Assembly (NCBI RefSeq): GCF_963082655.1
Contig: NC_081552.1
Coordinates: 71,924,707-71,988,706 of the forward strand
From: Stomoxys calcitrans
Taxonomy: Eukaryota; Arthropoda; Insecta; Diptera; Muscidae
Length of the DNA stretch: 64,000 bases
Reading direction: 5' to 3'
The position numbers and the translations under genes were made by a program. The notes beneath the pieces are model-generated. The model searched no databases. It was not told the origin of the DNA and saw only the letters and a program-made list of their open reading frames with translations. Within the stretch, counting starts at the first letter, position 1; every line of letters begins with the position of its first letter. Shown here in pieces: positions 1 through 11,453 of this stretch.

Positions 1-222
1 TCTTTCCAGGTTTTGGCGCAGTGTGAATATCTGGTCTACGATAGATTTACCAGGCCTAAAGACGCATTGATAGGGCCCAATTATCTCATTTACTTTAGGT
101 TTTAGTATTTCCCACAGTACACTCGAGAGTATCTTGTATGCGATGGGGAGGAGACTTATTTCTCTATAGTTGGCACATTCTGTCTTGTCTCCCTTCTTGT
201 CTACAGGATTTTGATAGGAAAC
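1..222 (-). pseudogene. Non-LTR retrotransposon reverse transcriptase fragment
   Basis: Read on the minus strand this encodes a reverse-transcriptase finger/palm segment: KKGDKTECANYREISLLPIA, then a YKILSSVL stretch, then GPYQCVFRPGKSIVDQIFTL. This is the usual 'NYRGISLL...GFRPGRSTTDQIFTLRQ' block of RTE/CR1-like elements. It is cut by the window edge on one side, and on the other side stops where the 41-bp satellite begins. Changes at conserved positions (E for G after NYR) suggest an inactive copy. It may belong to the same family as the RT C-terminal fragment at 3278-3527, but nothing overlaps to prove it. Confidence 0.75.
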
Positions 223-1690
223 CTTCAATTCAGCCTGGCTGAATAAGGTTTTCTATAGGAAACCTTCAATTCAGCCTGGCTGAATAAGGTTTTCTATAGG
301 AAACCTTCAATTCAGCCTGGCTGAATAAGGTTTTCTATAGGAAACCTTCAATTCAGCCTGGCTGAATAAGGTTTTCTATAGGAAACCTTCAATTCAGCCT
401 GGCTGAATAAGGTTTTCTATAGGAAACCTTCAATTCAGCCTGGCTGAATAAGGTTTTCTATAGGAAACCTTCAATTCAGCCTGGCTGAATAAGGTTTTCT
501 ATAGGAAACCTTCAATTCAGCCTGGCTGAATAAGGTTTTCTATAGGAAACCTTCAATTCAGCCTGGCTGAATAAGGTTTTCTATAGGAAACCTTCAATTC
601 AGCCTGGCTGAATAAGGTTTTCTATAGGAAACCTTCAATTCAGCCTGGCTGAATAAGGTTTTCTATAGGAAACCTTCAATTCAGCCTGGCTGAATAAGGT
701 TTTCTATAGGAAACCTTCAATTCAGCCTGGCTGAATAAGGTTTTCTATAGGAAACCTTCAATTCAGCCTGGCTGAATAAGGTTTTCTATAGGAAACCTTC
801 AATTCAGCCTGGCTGAATAAGGTTTTCTATAGGAAACCTTCAATTCAGCCTGGCTGAATAAGGTTTTCTATAGGAAACCTTCAATTCAGCCTGGCTGAAT
901 AAGGTTTTCTATAGGAAACCTTCAATTCAGCCTGGCTGAATAAGGTTTTCTATAGGAAACCTTCAATTCAGCCTGGCTGAATAAGGAAACCTTCAATTCA
1001 GCCTGGCTGAATAAGGTTTTCTATAGGAAACCTTCAATTCAGTCTGGCTGAATAAGGGTTTCCATAGGAAACCTTCAATTCAGTCTGGCTGAATAAGGGT
1101 TTCCATAGGAAACCTTCAATTCAGTCTGGCTGAATAAGGGTTTCCATAGGAAACCTTCAATTCAGTCTGGCTGAATAAGGGTTTCCATAGGAAACCTTCA
1201 ATTCAGTCTGGCTGAATAAGGGTTTCCATAGGAAACCTTCAATTCAGTCTGGCTGAATAAGGGTTTCCATAGGAAACCTTCAATTCAGTCTGGCTGAATA
1301 TGGGTTTCAATAGGAAACCTTCAATTCAGTCTGGCTGAATATGGGTTTCAATAGGAAACCTTCAATTCAGTCTGGCTGAATAAGGGTTTCCATAGGAAAC
1401 CTTCAACTCAGTCTGGCTGAATAAGGGTTTCCATAGGAAACCTTCAATTCAGTCTGGCTCAATAAAGGTTTCCATAGGAAACCTTCAATTCAGTCTGGCT
1501 GAATAAAGTTTTCCATAGGAAACCTTCAATAAGGTTTTCCAAAGGAAAATTCACTTCAGCCTGGCTGAATAAGATTTTCCATAGGAAACCTTCAACTCAA
1601 CCTGAATGTGTTTCTATGGTAAACCTTGTTTAACCGGGCAGAAATGATGTTTTACAATTGAAAACCTTCAATTCAGTCTGGCTGTATGAG
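207..1690 (-). repeat. 41-bp dual-palindrome satellite, array 1
   Basis: About 35 head-to-tail 41-bp units. On the + strand a unit reads AGGAAACCTTCAATTCAGCC followed by TGGCTGAATAAGGTTTTCTAT. Each unit contains TTCAGCC-T-GGCTGAA (perfect 7-bp arms, 1-bp centre) and a second dyad around GGTTTCC-ATA-GGAAACC. About 18 units from 225 to 985 are virtually identical. From about 1020 a subfamily with CAGTCTGG and GGGTTTCCAT takes over, and after 1510 units become degenerate. The reverse complement matches the unit of the array at 4771-9817, so strand here is given relative to that array. Confidence 0.95.
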
Positions 1691-1748
1691 CGTGCTCATA
1701 GCTCATAGAAAAAAGTTTGCTGAAAATAGCATACTCTGTCTGCTGAAT

Positions 1749-2026
1749 GGAGGCCACCGTAGTGCAAAGGTTAGCATGTCCGCCTATGACGCTAAACGCC
1801 TGAGTTCGAATCCTAGCGAGACCATCAGAAAAAATTTTCAGTGATGATTTTCCCCTCCTGATGCTGGCAACATTTGTGTGGTACTATGCAATGTAAAACT
1901 TCTCTCCAAAGAGGTGTCGCATTGCTGCACGCCGTTCGGATTCGGTTATAAAAAGAAGGCCCCTTATCATTGAGCTTAAACTTGAATCGGACAGCATTCA
2001 TTGATATGTGAGAAGTTTGCCCCATG
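1749..2026 (+). mobile_element. tRNA-derived SINE, nearly complete copy
   Basis: The head is tRNA-like: an A-box-like stretch near 1760-1778 (AGTGCAAAGGTTAGCATG) and a clear B box at 1802-1813 (AGTTCGAATCC), as in a pol III internal promoter. A unique body follows (CTGATGCTGGCAACATTTG, GAGGTGTCGCATTGC, ACGCCGTTCGGATTC), ending in a conserved tail ATTCATTGATATGTGAGAAG. The same head, body and tail recur in pieces at 20380, 34763 and 60660 and elsewhere, on both strands. This is not a functional tRNA gene: the acceptor stem and anticodon loop do not fold. Confidence 0.75.
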
Positions 2027-2061
2027 CCAGTCATGTTCACATTAGCAGAGCAATAACAACA

Positions 2062-2392
2062 ATGCGAGCTAGCTCAGCCACATTTCGAAATGTATACCTA
2101 TGGATGGATCAGGTAGCTTTTTTTATAGTAATATTCCATAAATTAAAATCGTCTCCTCCAACAAAATTTCTAAAAAAATTCTAAAATATGCCTAAAGTAA
2201 TCATAACAAGTAACAGGCAACCATAAAAAGTAGCATACACATTTTTTTCACCAGACTTGTACTCGAAACAGCAGATTTTTGTTCGTTGAAATAGCAAATA
2301 GAAATGTCTGCTTTCCCAATCTCAACAGACAAAAACTGCTGTTTTAGCAAACATTTTTGCTGTTTTTAATAAATTTGGTTGAGTGTAAACTT
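2062..2392 (+). repeat. Dispersed repeat R2, copy 1
   Basis: This block, from GCTCAGCCACATTTCGAAATG through GGATGGATCAGGTAGC to repeated TTTAGCAAACATTTTTGCTG motifs, recurs as a reverse complement at 33440-33776 with clear similarity over its full length. The outer ends (CTCAGCCACATTT and, reversed, CTCAACCAAATTT) look like degenerate terminal inverted repeats, so it may be a nonautonomous DNA transposon. No coding capacity is seen. Confidence 0.55.
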
Positions 2393-2892
2393 CCACTCAT
2401 CTTGGCTGAATAAAGCAGTAAAAATGAAATTATGTTGGGTTTTGCGTAAGATCATAGTGAAACAAGCCTATACTGGTTTACTATACTTTTGTTAAACGCA
2501 AATCATGACGTTGAAAACTTTAACCTGTCACACTGCTCGCCTGTCATAATTAAGTTTTCTGAGCCTCTATATATCTTACAGCGGCCTGGTATTAACCAAC
2601 CCAGGGCATCAGAACAAAAGACTTAAGCAGCGAACATGAACTACATTCCTACCAATCGTGCATGCTAATAGCGTTGACATTTGGGTTTCAGATACCGGCT
2701 GAACAGCTACCGTCATAAAATGACCAAGATTTCTTTGATATACGATTCATTCATAACATTCGATTATGAAATTTGTGTGTGCACATAATGTGGGCATGCA
2801 TTTAATATTGCCATCTTTCATGTTTTTTGCTTACCACTTACTCATGTTTCCAAATAATGAAAAAAAGGTGCGAAAAATATCAAAAAGGAAAA
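2393..2892. other. Unassigned AT-rich intergenic sequence
   Basis: No gene, RNA or repeated block is recognised. One weak remnant of the satellite phrase (CATCTTGGCTGAATAAAG) lies near 2398-2416. Confidence 0.4.
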
Positions 2893-4152
2893 GAGCTAGT
2901 AAAAAGATACTAAATTAGGCTGTGCCGAACTTTGGACACCCACCACAGCGGGTATATATGCTAGCCACCTTTCGTCAAAGTCCGTTGAAAAATAAATCAT
3001 TTATGAATCCATACCAGCTATATCGGTATATGGTCCAATTTTCATCAGCTCCGTATAGATGTCGAGTGATCTAATAAACGCTATTCACTGTTCAAGTCTA
3101 AAAACCAGAATATTGATCTTTATGGCAGCTATATCCAAATATAGAAAGATCTAAACCATACATGGCACGGATGTCGAAAAGCCTTATATAGGTCACTATA
3201 CCAAATTTCAAATTTAAGATCTGAAATCGGTCTCTATGGCAGCTATATCCAAATATAGGTCGATGGAGGCCATATTGACGAGCTGTATGACGACGAAAGC
3301 ATAGTTACACGTATCAAAATACAACGGCTGCGTTGGCTGGGTCATGTTGTCAGAATGGATGAAGAATCTCCAGCAAAGAATTCTTTTGAAGGCAAAGACG
3401 GTGGTACACGCAAACCAGCCGACCAAAATCGCGATGGAAAGATCAAGCGGCGGGAGACACCTCGAAACTTGGTGAGAGTTCGGCTAGTGGACAAATGTTC
3501 TGTCGTAGCCAATTAAAGTAAAATAAAGGAGGCCATATTGGACGCCGATGTCGAACGGCCTAACACAGCTCAATGTGCCAAATTTCAGCGATATCGGTTA
3601 TTAAATGCGCCTTTGACAGCTATATCCAAATATAGTCTGATCTGAACCATAAAAGACACGGATACCGAAAAACCTAATATAGACTACTGTGCACTTTTGA
3701 TGGGCCCAAGATCTTAAATCGGAAAATCGATCTATATGACAGCTATATCCAAATACAGCTTGATCTTGACAATACTCGGTATCAACGTCGAGGAGCCTAA
3801 CGAAACACATTGAGCTCAGATTCATCGAAATCGTATAATACATGTGGCTTTAACGAGCCCTATACCCTTTTTTGGCAGATCGGTATACATATATGGGGGC
3901 TATATCCACATTTGGTCCAATATAGTCCATCTTCGGACTTAACCGTCTATCCAAAGTTTCAGCTTATTATCTCCATTTTCAACGACTGTAGCGGAATTTC
4001 AACACACGGACGAACGGACGGACAGTCTTAGATTTTTACGACAATCACGAATATATATACTCTATAGGGTTGGAAATGAATATTTTGATGTGTTGCAAAT
4101 GGAATGACAAAATGAATGTACCCCCATCCTTCGATACTGGGTATAAAAACTA
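2893..4152 (-). mobile_element. DINE-1/mini-me-like element, subfamily A
   Basis: Reverse orientation. The 3' end lies near 2893-2960 (degenerate hairpin, then ACCCACCAC) and the 5' end near 4152 (ATACTGGGTATAAAAA). Internal units carry AGCTATATCCAAATATAG and GATCTGAACCAT phrases. The (GTCY)n-type microsatellite core lies at 4008-4026 (GACGAACGGACGGACAG), followed by ATATATATACTCTATAGGG. Elements of this layout are abundant in flies and non-coding. This copy is interrupted at 3278-3527 by a LINE fragment. Confidence 0.75.
3278..3527 (+). mobile_element. 5'-truncated LINE inserted in the DINE-like element
   Basis: The 250-bp insert encodes the C-terminal tail of a reverse-transcriptase ORF (RIKIQRLRWLGHVVRMDEES, with a further GGTRKP motif), then stops and ends in an A-rich tail AATTAAAGTAAAATAAA. 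It is flanked by the exact 13-bp direct repeat GGAGGCCATATTG at 3265-3277 and 3528-3540, which is a target-site duplication. The RLRWLGHV motif is typical of RTE-like elements. Severe 5' truncation is the normal outcome of target-primed reverse transcription. Confidence 0.85.
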
Positions 4153-4770
4153 AAGTTTAATGCATTTTCGAAGACACAAAAATAGCAACAGTATTATTTA
4201 ATACCTTGTGGCATTTCTATTGTACTATAAGACCAACCATATAGCCACACACACCACAGACTTCTCGGCTATATGGCAACGATAACTTTAAAAGCCTTAT
4301 TGTTTGGTGATGTTGTTGTTGTGGTCCATTTATGGTATTAAGTAAATACGAGTCGTAATAACACTAAATATAAACAAAAAGAAAACGGGTAGCTCAGATT
4401 ACTTTAAATAGTCAGAACGTGTATGAATTTTGTTTATTTAGACAGAGCAATGGATGGGCAGACAGACGGACGAGAAGATTTACAGACTATCGTATGTTGG
4501 TCGTCAGCTAGTGAAGTGTATGTACGAAAAACTAAAACTGCAACACTCCTCCACATAAGGCAAACTACAGTCGTCACAAAATGAAGGAAGGTGTGTATCT
4601 CGTTACCTATGAGACTAAATGACCAGCCGGGCGGCCTATGCGTGTTGCATACCTAAGCACAGTTGTGTTGAGATAATTATTTTTTATTCGCCGACAGCAA
4701 AGACATTGGAATGTTATGGACACCATATGTTATGATTTGAAGACAAAAATGACCATGTTTAAGAAAACAT
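4153..4770. other. Unassigned intergenic sequence
   Basis: No coding or repeat unit is recognised. A short GACAGACGGACG stretch near 4461 could be a remnant of a mini-me-like core. Confidence 0.4.
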
Positions 4771-7700
4771 TGAAGTTTTCCTATGGAAAACCCTATTCAG
4801 CCAGGCTGAATTGAAGTTTTCCTATGGAAAACCCTATTCAGCCAGGCTGAATTGAAGTTTTCCTATGGAAAACCCTATTCAGCCAGGCTAAGTTGAAGTT
4901 TTCCTATGGAAAACCCTATTCATCCAGGCTGAATTGAAGTTTTCCTATGAAAAACCCTATTCAGCCAGGCTGAACTGAAGTTTTCCTATGGAAATCCCTA
5001 TTCAGCCAGGCTGAATTGAAGTTTTTCTATGGAAAACCCTATCCAGCTAGGCTGAATTGAAGTTTTCCTATGGAAAACCCTATTCAGTCAGGCTGAATTG
5101 AAGTTTTCCTATGGAAAACCCTATCCTATGTAAAACCCTATTCAGCCAGGCTTAATTGAAGTTTTCCTATGGAAAACCCTATTCAGCCGGGCTGAATTGA
5201 AGTTTTCCAATGGAAAACCCTATTCAGCCTGGCTGAATTGAAGTTTTCCTATGGAAAACCCTATTCAGTCAGGCTGAACTGAAGTTTTCCTATGGAAATC
5301 CCTATTCAGCCAGGCTGAATTGAAGTTTTCCAATGGAAAACCCTATTCAGCCAGGCTGAATTGAAGTTTTCCTATGAAAAACCCTATTCAGCCAGGCTGA
5401 ACTGAAGTTTTCCTATGGAAAACCCTATTCAGCCTGGCTGAATTGAAGTTTTCCTATGGAAAACCCTATTCAGTCAGGCTGAACTGAAGTTTTCCTATGG
5501 AAATCCCTATTCAGCCAGGCTGAATTGAAGTTTTCCAATGGAAAACCCTATTCAGTCAGGCTGAATTGAAGTTTTCCTATGGAAAACCCTATCCTATGTA
5601 AAACCCTATTCAGCCAGGCTTAATTGAAGTTTTCCTATGGAAAACCCTATTCAGCCGGGCTGAATTGAAGTTTTCCAATGGAAAACCCTATTCAGCCTGG
5701 CTGAATTGAAGTTTTCCTATGGAAAACCCTATTCAGTCAGGCTGAACTGAAGTTTTCCTATGGAAATCCCTATTCAGCCAGGCTGAATTGAAGTTTTCCA
5801 TGGAAAACCCTATTCAGCCAGGCTGAATTGAAGTTTTCCTATGAAAAACCCTATTCAGCCAGGCTGAACTGAAGTTTTCCAATGGAAAACCCTATTCAGC
5901 CAGGCTGAATTGAAGTTTTCCTATGGAAAACCCTATTCAGCCGGGCTGAATTGAAGTTTTCCAATGGAAAACCCTATTCAGCCTGGCTGAATTGAAGTTT
6001 TCCTATGGAAAACCCTATTCAGTCAGGCTGAACTGAAGTTTTCCTATGGAAAACCCTATTCAGCCAGGCTGAATTGAAGTTTTCCAATGGAAAACCCTAT
6101 TCAGCCAGGCTGAATTGAAGTTTTCCTATGAAAAACCCTATTCAGCCAGGCTGAACTGAAGTTTTCCAATGGAAAACCCTATTCAGCCAGGCTGAATTGA
6201 AGTTTTCCTATGGAAAACCCTATTCAGCCGGGCTGAATTGAAGTTTTCCAATGGAAAACCCTATTCAGCCTGGCTGAATTGAAGTTTTCCTATGGAAAAC
6301 CCTATTCAGTCAGGCTGAACTGAAGTTTTCCTATGGAAAACCCTATTCAGCCGGGCTGAATTGAAGTTTTCCAATGGAAAACCCTATTCAGCCAGGCTGA
6401 ATTGAAGTTTTCCTATGAAAAACCCTATTCAGCCAGGCTGAACTGAAGTTTTCCTATGGAAATCCCTATTCAGCCAGGCTGAATTGAAGTTTTCCTATGG
6501 AAAACCCTAATCAGCTAGGCTGAATTGAAGTTTTCCTATGGAAAACCCTATTCAGTCAGGCTGAATTGAAGTTTTCCTATGGAAAACCCTATCCTATGTA
6601 AAACCCTATTCAGCCAGGCTTAATTGAAGTTTTCCTATGGAAAACCCTATTCAGCCGGGCTGAATTGAAGTTTTCCTATGGAAAACCCTATTCAGCCAGG
6701 CTGAATTGAAGTTTTCCTATGGAAAACCCTATTCAGCCAGGCTGAATTGAAGTTTTCCTATGGAAACCCTTATTCAGCCAGGCTGAATTGAAGTTTTCCT
6801 ATGGAAACCCTTATTCAGCCAGGCTGAATTGAAGTTTTCCTATGGAAAACCCTATTCAGCCAGGCTGAATTGAAGTTTTTCTATGGAAAACCCTATTCAG
6901 CCAGGCTGAATTGAAGTTTTCCTTTGGAAAACCCTATTCAGCTAGGCTGAATTGAAGTTTTCCTATGGAAAACCCTATTCAGTCAGGCTGAATTGAAGTT
7001 TTCCTATGGAAAACCCTATCCTATGTAAAACCCTATTCAGCCAGGCTTAATTGAAGTTTTCCTATGGAAAACCCTATTCAGCCGGGCTGAATTGAAGTTT
7101 TCCTATGGAAAACCCTATTCAGCCAGGCTGAATTGAAGTTTTCCTATGGAAAACCCTATTCAGTCAGGCTGAACTGAAGTTTTCCTATGGAAATCCCTAT
7201 TCAGCCAGGCTGAATTGAAGTTTTCCAATGGAAAACCCTATTCAGCCAGGCTGAATTGAAGTTTTCCTATGAAAAACCCTATCCAGCCAGGCTGAACTGA
7301 AGTTTTCCTATGGAAAACCCTATTCAGCCTGGCTGAATTGAAGTTTTCCTATGGAAAACCCTATTCAGTCAGGCTGAACTGAAGTTTTCCTATGGAAATC
7401 CCTATTCAGCCAGGCTGAATTGAAGTTTTCCAATGGAAACCCCTATTCAGCCAGGCTGAATTGAAGTTTTCCTATGGAAAACCCTATTCAACCGGGCTGA
7501 ATTGAAGTTTTCCAATGGAAAACCCTATTCAGCCTGGCTGAATTGAAGTTTTCCTATGGAAAACCCTACTCAGTCAGGCTGAACTGAAGTTTTCCTATGG
7601 AAAACCCTATTCAGCCGGGCTGAATTGAAGTTTTCCAACGGAAAACCCTATTCAGCCGGGCTGAATTGAAGTTTTCCAATGGAAAACCCTATTCAGCCAG

Positions 7701-9817
7701 GCTGAATTGAAGTTTTCCTATGAAAAACCCTATTCAGCCAGGCTGAACTGAAGTTTTCCTATGGAAATCCCTATTCAGCCAGGCTGAATTGAAGTTTTCC
7801 TATGGAAAACCCTATTCAGCTAGGCTGAATTGAAGTTTTCCTATGGAAAACCCTATTCAGTCAGGCTGAATTGAAGTTTTCCTATGGAAAACCCTATCCT
7901 ATGTAAAACCCTATTCAGCCAGGCTTAATTGAAGTTTTCCTATGGAAAACCCTATTCAGCCGGGCTGAATTGAAGTTTTCCTATGGAAAACCCTATTCGG
8001 CCAGGCTGAATTGAAGTTTTCCTGTGGAAAACCCTATTCAGCCAGGCTGAATTGAAGTTTTCCTATGGAAAACCCTATTCAGCCAGGCTGAATTGAAGTT
8101 TTCCTATGGAAACCCTTATTCAGCCAGGCTGAATTGAAGTTTTCCTATGGAAAACCCTATTCAGCCAGGCTGAATTGAAGTTTTTCTATGGAAAACCCTA
8201 TTCAGCCAGGCTGAATTGAAGTTTTTCTATGGAAAACCCTATTCAGCCGGGCTGAATTGAAGTTTTCCTATGAAAAACCCTATTCAGCCAGGCTGAATTG
8301 AAGTTTTCCTATGGAAAACCCTATTCAGCCAGGCTGAATTGAAGTTTTCCTATGGAAAACCCTATTCAGCCAGGCTGAATTGAAGTTTTCCTATGGAAAA
8401 CCCTATTCAGCCAGGCTGAATTGAAGTTTTCCTATGGAAAACTATATTCAGCCAGGCTGAATTGAATTTTTCCTATGGAAAACTATATTCAGTTTTCCTA
8501 TTGAAGTTTTCCTATGGAAAACCCTATTCAGCCAGGCTGAATTGAAGTTTTCCTATGGAAAACCCTATTCAGCCAGGCTGAAATGAAGTTTTCCTATGGA
8601 AACCCCTATTCAGCCAGGCTGAATTGAAGTTTTCCTATGGAAAACCCTATTCAGCCAGGCTGAATTGAAGTTTTCCTATGGAAAACCCTATTCAGCCAGG
8701 CTGAATTGAAGTTTTCCTATGGAAAACCCTATTCAGCCAGGCTGAATTGAAGTTTTTCTATGGAAAACCCTATTCAGCCAGACTGAATTGAAGTTTTCCT
8801 ATGGAAAACCCTATTCAGCCAGGCTGAATTGAAGTTTTCCTATGGAAAAGCCTATTCAGCCAGTCTGAATTGAAGTTTTCCTATGGAAAACCCTATTCAG
8901 CCAGGCTGAATTGAAGTTTTCCTATGGAAAACCCTATTCAGCCAGGCTGAATTGAAGTTTTCCTATGGAAAACCCTATTCAGCCAGGCTGAATTGAAGTT
9001 TTCCTATGGAAAACCCTATTCAGCCAGGCTGAATTGAAGTTTTCCTATGGAAAACCCTATTCAGCCAGGCTGAATTGAAGTTTTCCTATGGAAAACCCTA
9101 TTCAGCCAGGCTGAATTGAAGTTTTCCTATAGAAAACCCTATTCAGCCAGGCTGAATTGAAGTTTTCCTATGGGAAACCCTATTCAGCCAGGCTGAATTG
9201 AAGTTTTCCTATGGAAAACCCTATTCAGCCAGGCTGAATTGAAGTTTTCCTATGGAAAACCCTATTCAGCCAGGCTGAATTGAAGTTTTCCTATGGAAAA
9301 CCCTATTCAGCCAGGCTGAATTGAAGTTTTCCTATGGAAAACCCTATTCAGCCAGGCTGAATTGAAGTTTTCCTATGGAAAACCCTATTCAGCCAGGCTG
9401 AATTGAAGTTTTCCTATGGAAAACCCTATTCAGCCAGGCTGAATTGAAGTTTTCCTATGGAAAGCCCTATTCAGCCAGGCTGAATTGAAGTTTTCCTATG
9501 GAAAACCCTATTCAGCCAGGCTGAATTGAAGTTTTCCTATGGAAAACCCTATTCAGCCAGGCTGAATTGAAGTTTTCCTATGGAAAACCCTATTCAGCCA
9601 GGCTGAATTGAAGTTTTCCTATGGAAAACCCTATTCAGCCAGGCTGAATTGAAGTTTTCCTATGGAAAACCCTATTCAGCCAGGCTGAATTGAAGTTTTC
9701 CTATGGAAAACCCTATTCAGCCAGGCTGAATTGAAGTTTTCCTATGGAAAACCCTATTCAGCCAGGCTGAATTGAAGTTTTCCTATGGAAAAGCCTATTC
9801 AACCAGGCTGAAATGAA
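4771..9817 (+). repeat. 41-bp dual-palindrome satellite, array 2
   Basis: About 120 tandem 41-bp units: GAAGTTTTCCTATGGAAAAC, then CCTATTCAGCCAGGCTGAATT. Two perfect palindromes occur per unit: GTTTTCC-TAT-GGAAAAC and TTCAGCC-A-GGCTGAA. Left-hand units (4771-8000) are mosaic, with recurring variant blocks (CCAATGGAAA, TTCAGTCAGG, a short 'CCTATCCTATGTAAAACC' insertion). Right-hand units (8520-9780) are far more uniform. The array is the reverse complement of array 1, placed about 3 kb away. No ORF of significance crosses it. Confidence 0.97.
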
Positions 9818-9894
9818 ATTATCTGTCAGGAAACCTGAACCTAATAATCTTTCCTATTGTAATACCACAGAAATACGGTTTTTATTGATTGACT

Positions 9895-11453
9895 AGCTGA
9901 CCCGGGCCCGCTCCGCTGCGCCTTCTTTTACTTTATATGGAACAAAAGTTTCCTTGGAATATTTATTTTCGACAATTAAAGAGCTTTTAGTGATATACCA
10001 TGCTACCGAAAAAGTATATCGCTTGACTAACAGTTTAACAATATATGTGCCTCTATCTGAATCCCATATGATCTTTATGGGTGTACGAATTTCAGTTTGG
10101 ATGTAAGGTGTACTCCATTCTTAAAATATCAAATTCGTATTCTACTCCCAAATACCTTTTTTTAGCCCCATATTGCGATGGTCAGCAAAAAATTGCTTTT
10201 TGTGGGGTATTTTGGGAAAGGGGTTGACCCCAGAAAATTGGTTCCGAAAGTGGATATCTATTCTTGCTCTACCGCCCAATACCTTTCATTTAAGCTCCAC
10301 ATTGACATGGTCGGTCCCCCAAACGCTAAGCCGGGAAAATATATGAGCAACGTGCTCTATTCCCATTTATTTGAACCCCATATTGCCATTGGTTGTTATG
10401 GTAGTGGGACGTCCCCTAGACAGTTGGTCCCTAATATTGATATCAGATACGTGGTCTACTCCCGAATACCTTTAATTTGAGCCCCATATTTCCATAGTAG
10501 GCAAACATGACCGGCTTGGCGGGTGTTTTGGGGGATGGGCGGCCACTCAGTGAGTTGGCGTTGAAAATATTTATCGTATACGTGTTCTACACTAATAACC
10601 CTCTTTTTTGAGCCTCTTATTGCAATAGTCAGCAAATACTTCCTATTTGGGTGGTGTTGTGGGGGAGGGGTGGACACATAGACACTTTTCCGGAATGTTG
10701 ATATCAGAATCGTGCTTTGCTCCCAAAGACCTTTCATCCCCATATTGCTATGGTCGTAAATTTGCATCCTTTGGGGAATGTTTTTGGATATCAGATTCGA
10801 ATTCTACACTCAAATACCTTTTATTTAAGCCCCATCGTCAGTAAATAAATCCTGTTTGGGGGTGTTTTGGGGAAGGGGTGGACCCCCAGAAACGTGGTCC
10901 CACATTTGGATATATGATTCGTATTCTTATCGCAAATACCCTTCATTTGAGTCTCATATTGCCATGGTTAGTAAATATGTCCGATTAAGCGGTGTTTTGG
11001 GGGTTGGGGTGGTCCCTCTAATACTTGGTCCGACAATTGGATATCAGATACGTTTTCTTATCGTAAATACCTTTCATTTGAGTCCCATATTGTCGTGATT
11101 GGTCTAAATATATGTTAGGTAGGTTTAAGGGTAGGGCAGCCTCCCTAAGTACCCCATCCGAAATTTGGAGACCAAATTTATATTTTTAGGGTACTATATG
11201 AGAGCTCACAAAATTTCGAATAAATCGCACCACCCATCTCCGAGATCTGGCGTTTCTGAAAATTAGGGTAAGGGGAGGGTCCGCCCCCCCTTCCGATATC
11301 AAAAAATGTAGTACCCCATTTTCACCATGGGATCATTATGCACTATCTATGAAAATTTCATGAAAATCGGTTCAGCCGTTTCTGAGTCTATAAGGAACAA
11401 ACAAACCAACCTACAAACAAACACAAATTAATTTTTATATATAAGATTGTTTT
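9895..11453 (+). repeat. Dispersed repeat with internal ~120-135-bp tandem units
   Basis: It begins near CTAGCTGACCCGGGCCCGCT and ends near AAAATCGGTTCAGCCGTTTC, followed by AACAAACAAACC and TTTTTATATATAAGATT. The interior holds about seven diverged units sharing AAATACCTTTCATTTGAGCC, CCATATTGCCATGGT, GGGGGTGTTTTGGGG and GATATCAGATTCGTATTCT. Unit starts near 10149, 10278, 10464, 10723, 10810, 10931 and 11065 give irregular spacing. Fragments of the same unit occur at 15617 and in 18181-18990. The ends resemble widespread insect interspersed elements, but I cannot assign a superfamily. Short ORFs inside are by-products of the repeat. Confidence 0.7.

Noticed and set aside
4771..9817. CRISPR-like array
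   Set aside because: Units are contiguous 41-mers with no unique spacers, the setting is eukaryotic and there are no cas genes. It is a satellite.
207..9817. Whole 1-9.8 kb region as a single large inverted duplication
   Set aside because: Only the satellite arrays are inverted relative to each other. The unique sequence between them and the flanks show no palindromic partner, and the two array subtypes differ.
10178..11098. ORFs of 65-103 codons on both strands
   Set aside because: They lie in the internal tandem units of the 9.9-11.4 kb repeat and change frame from unit to unit.
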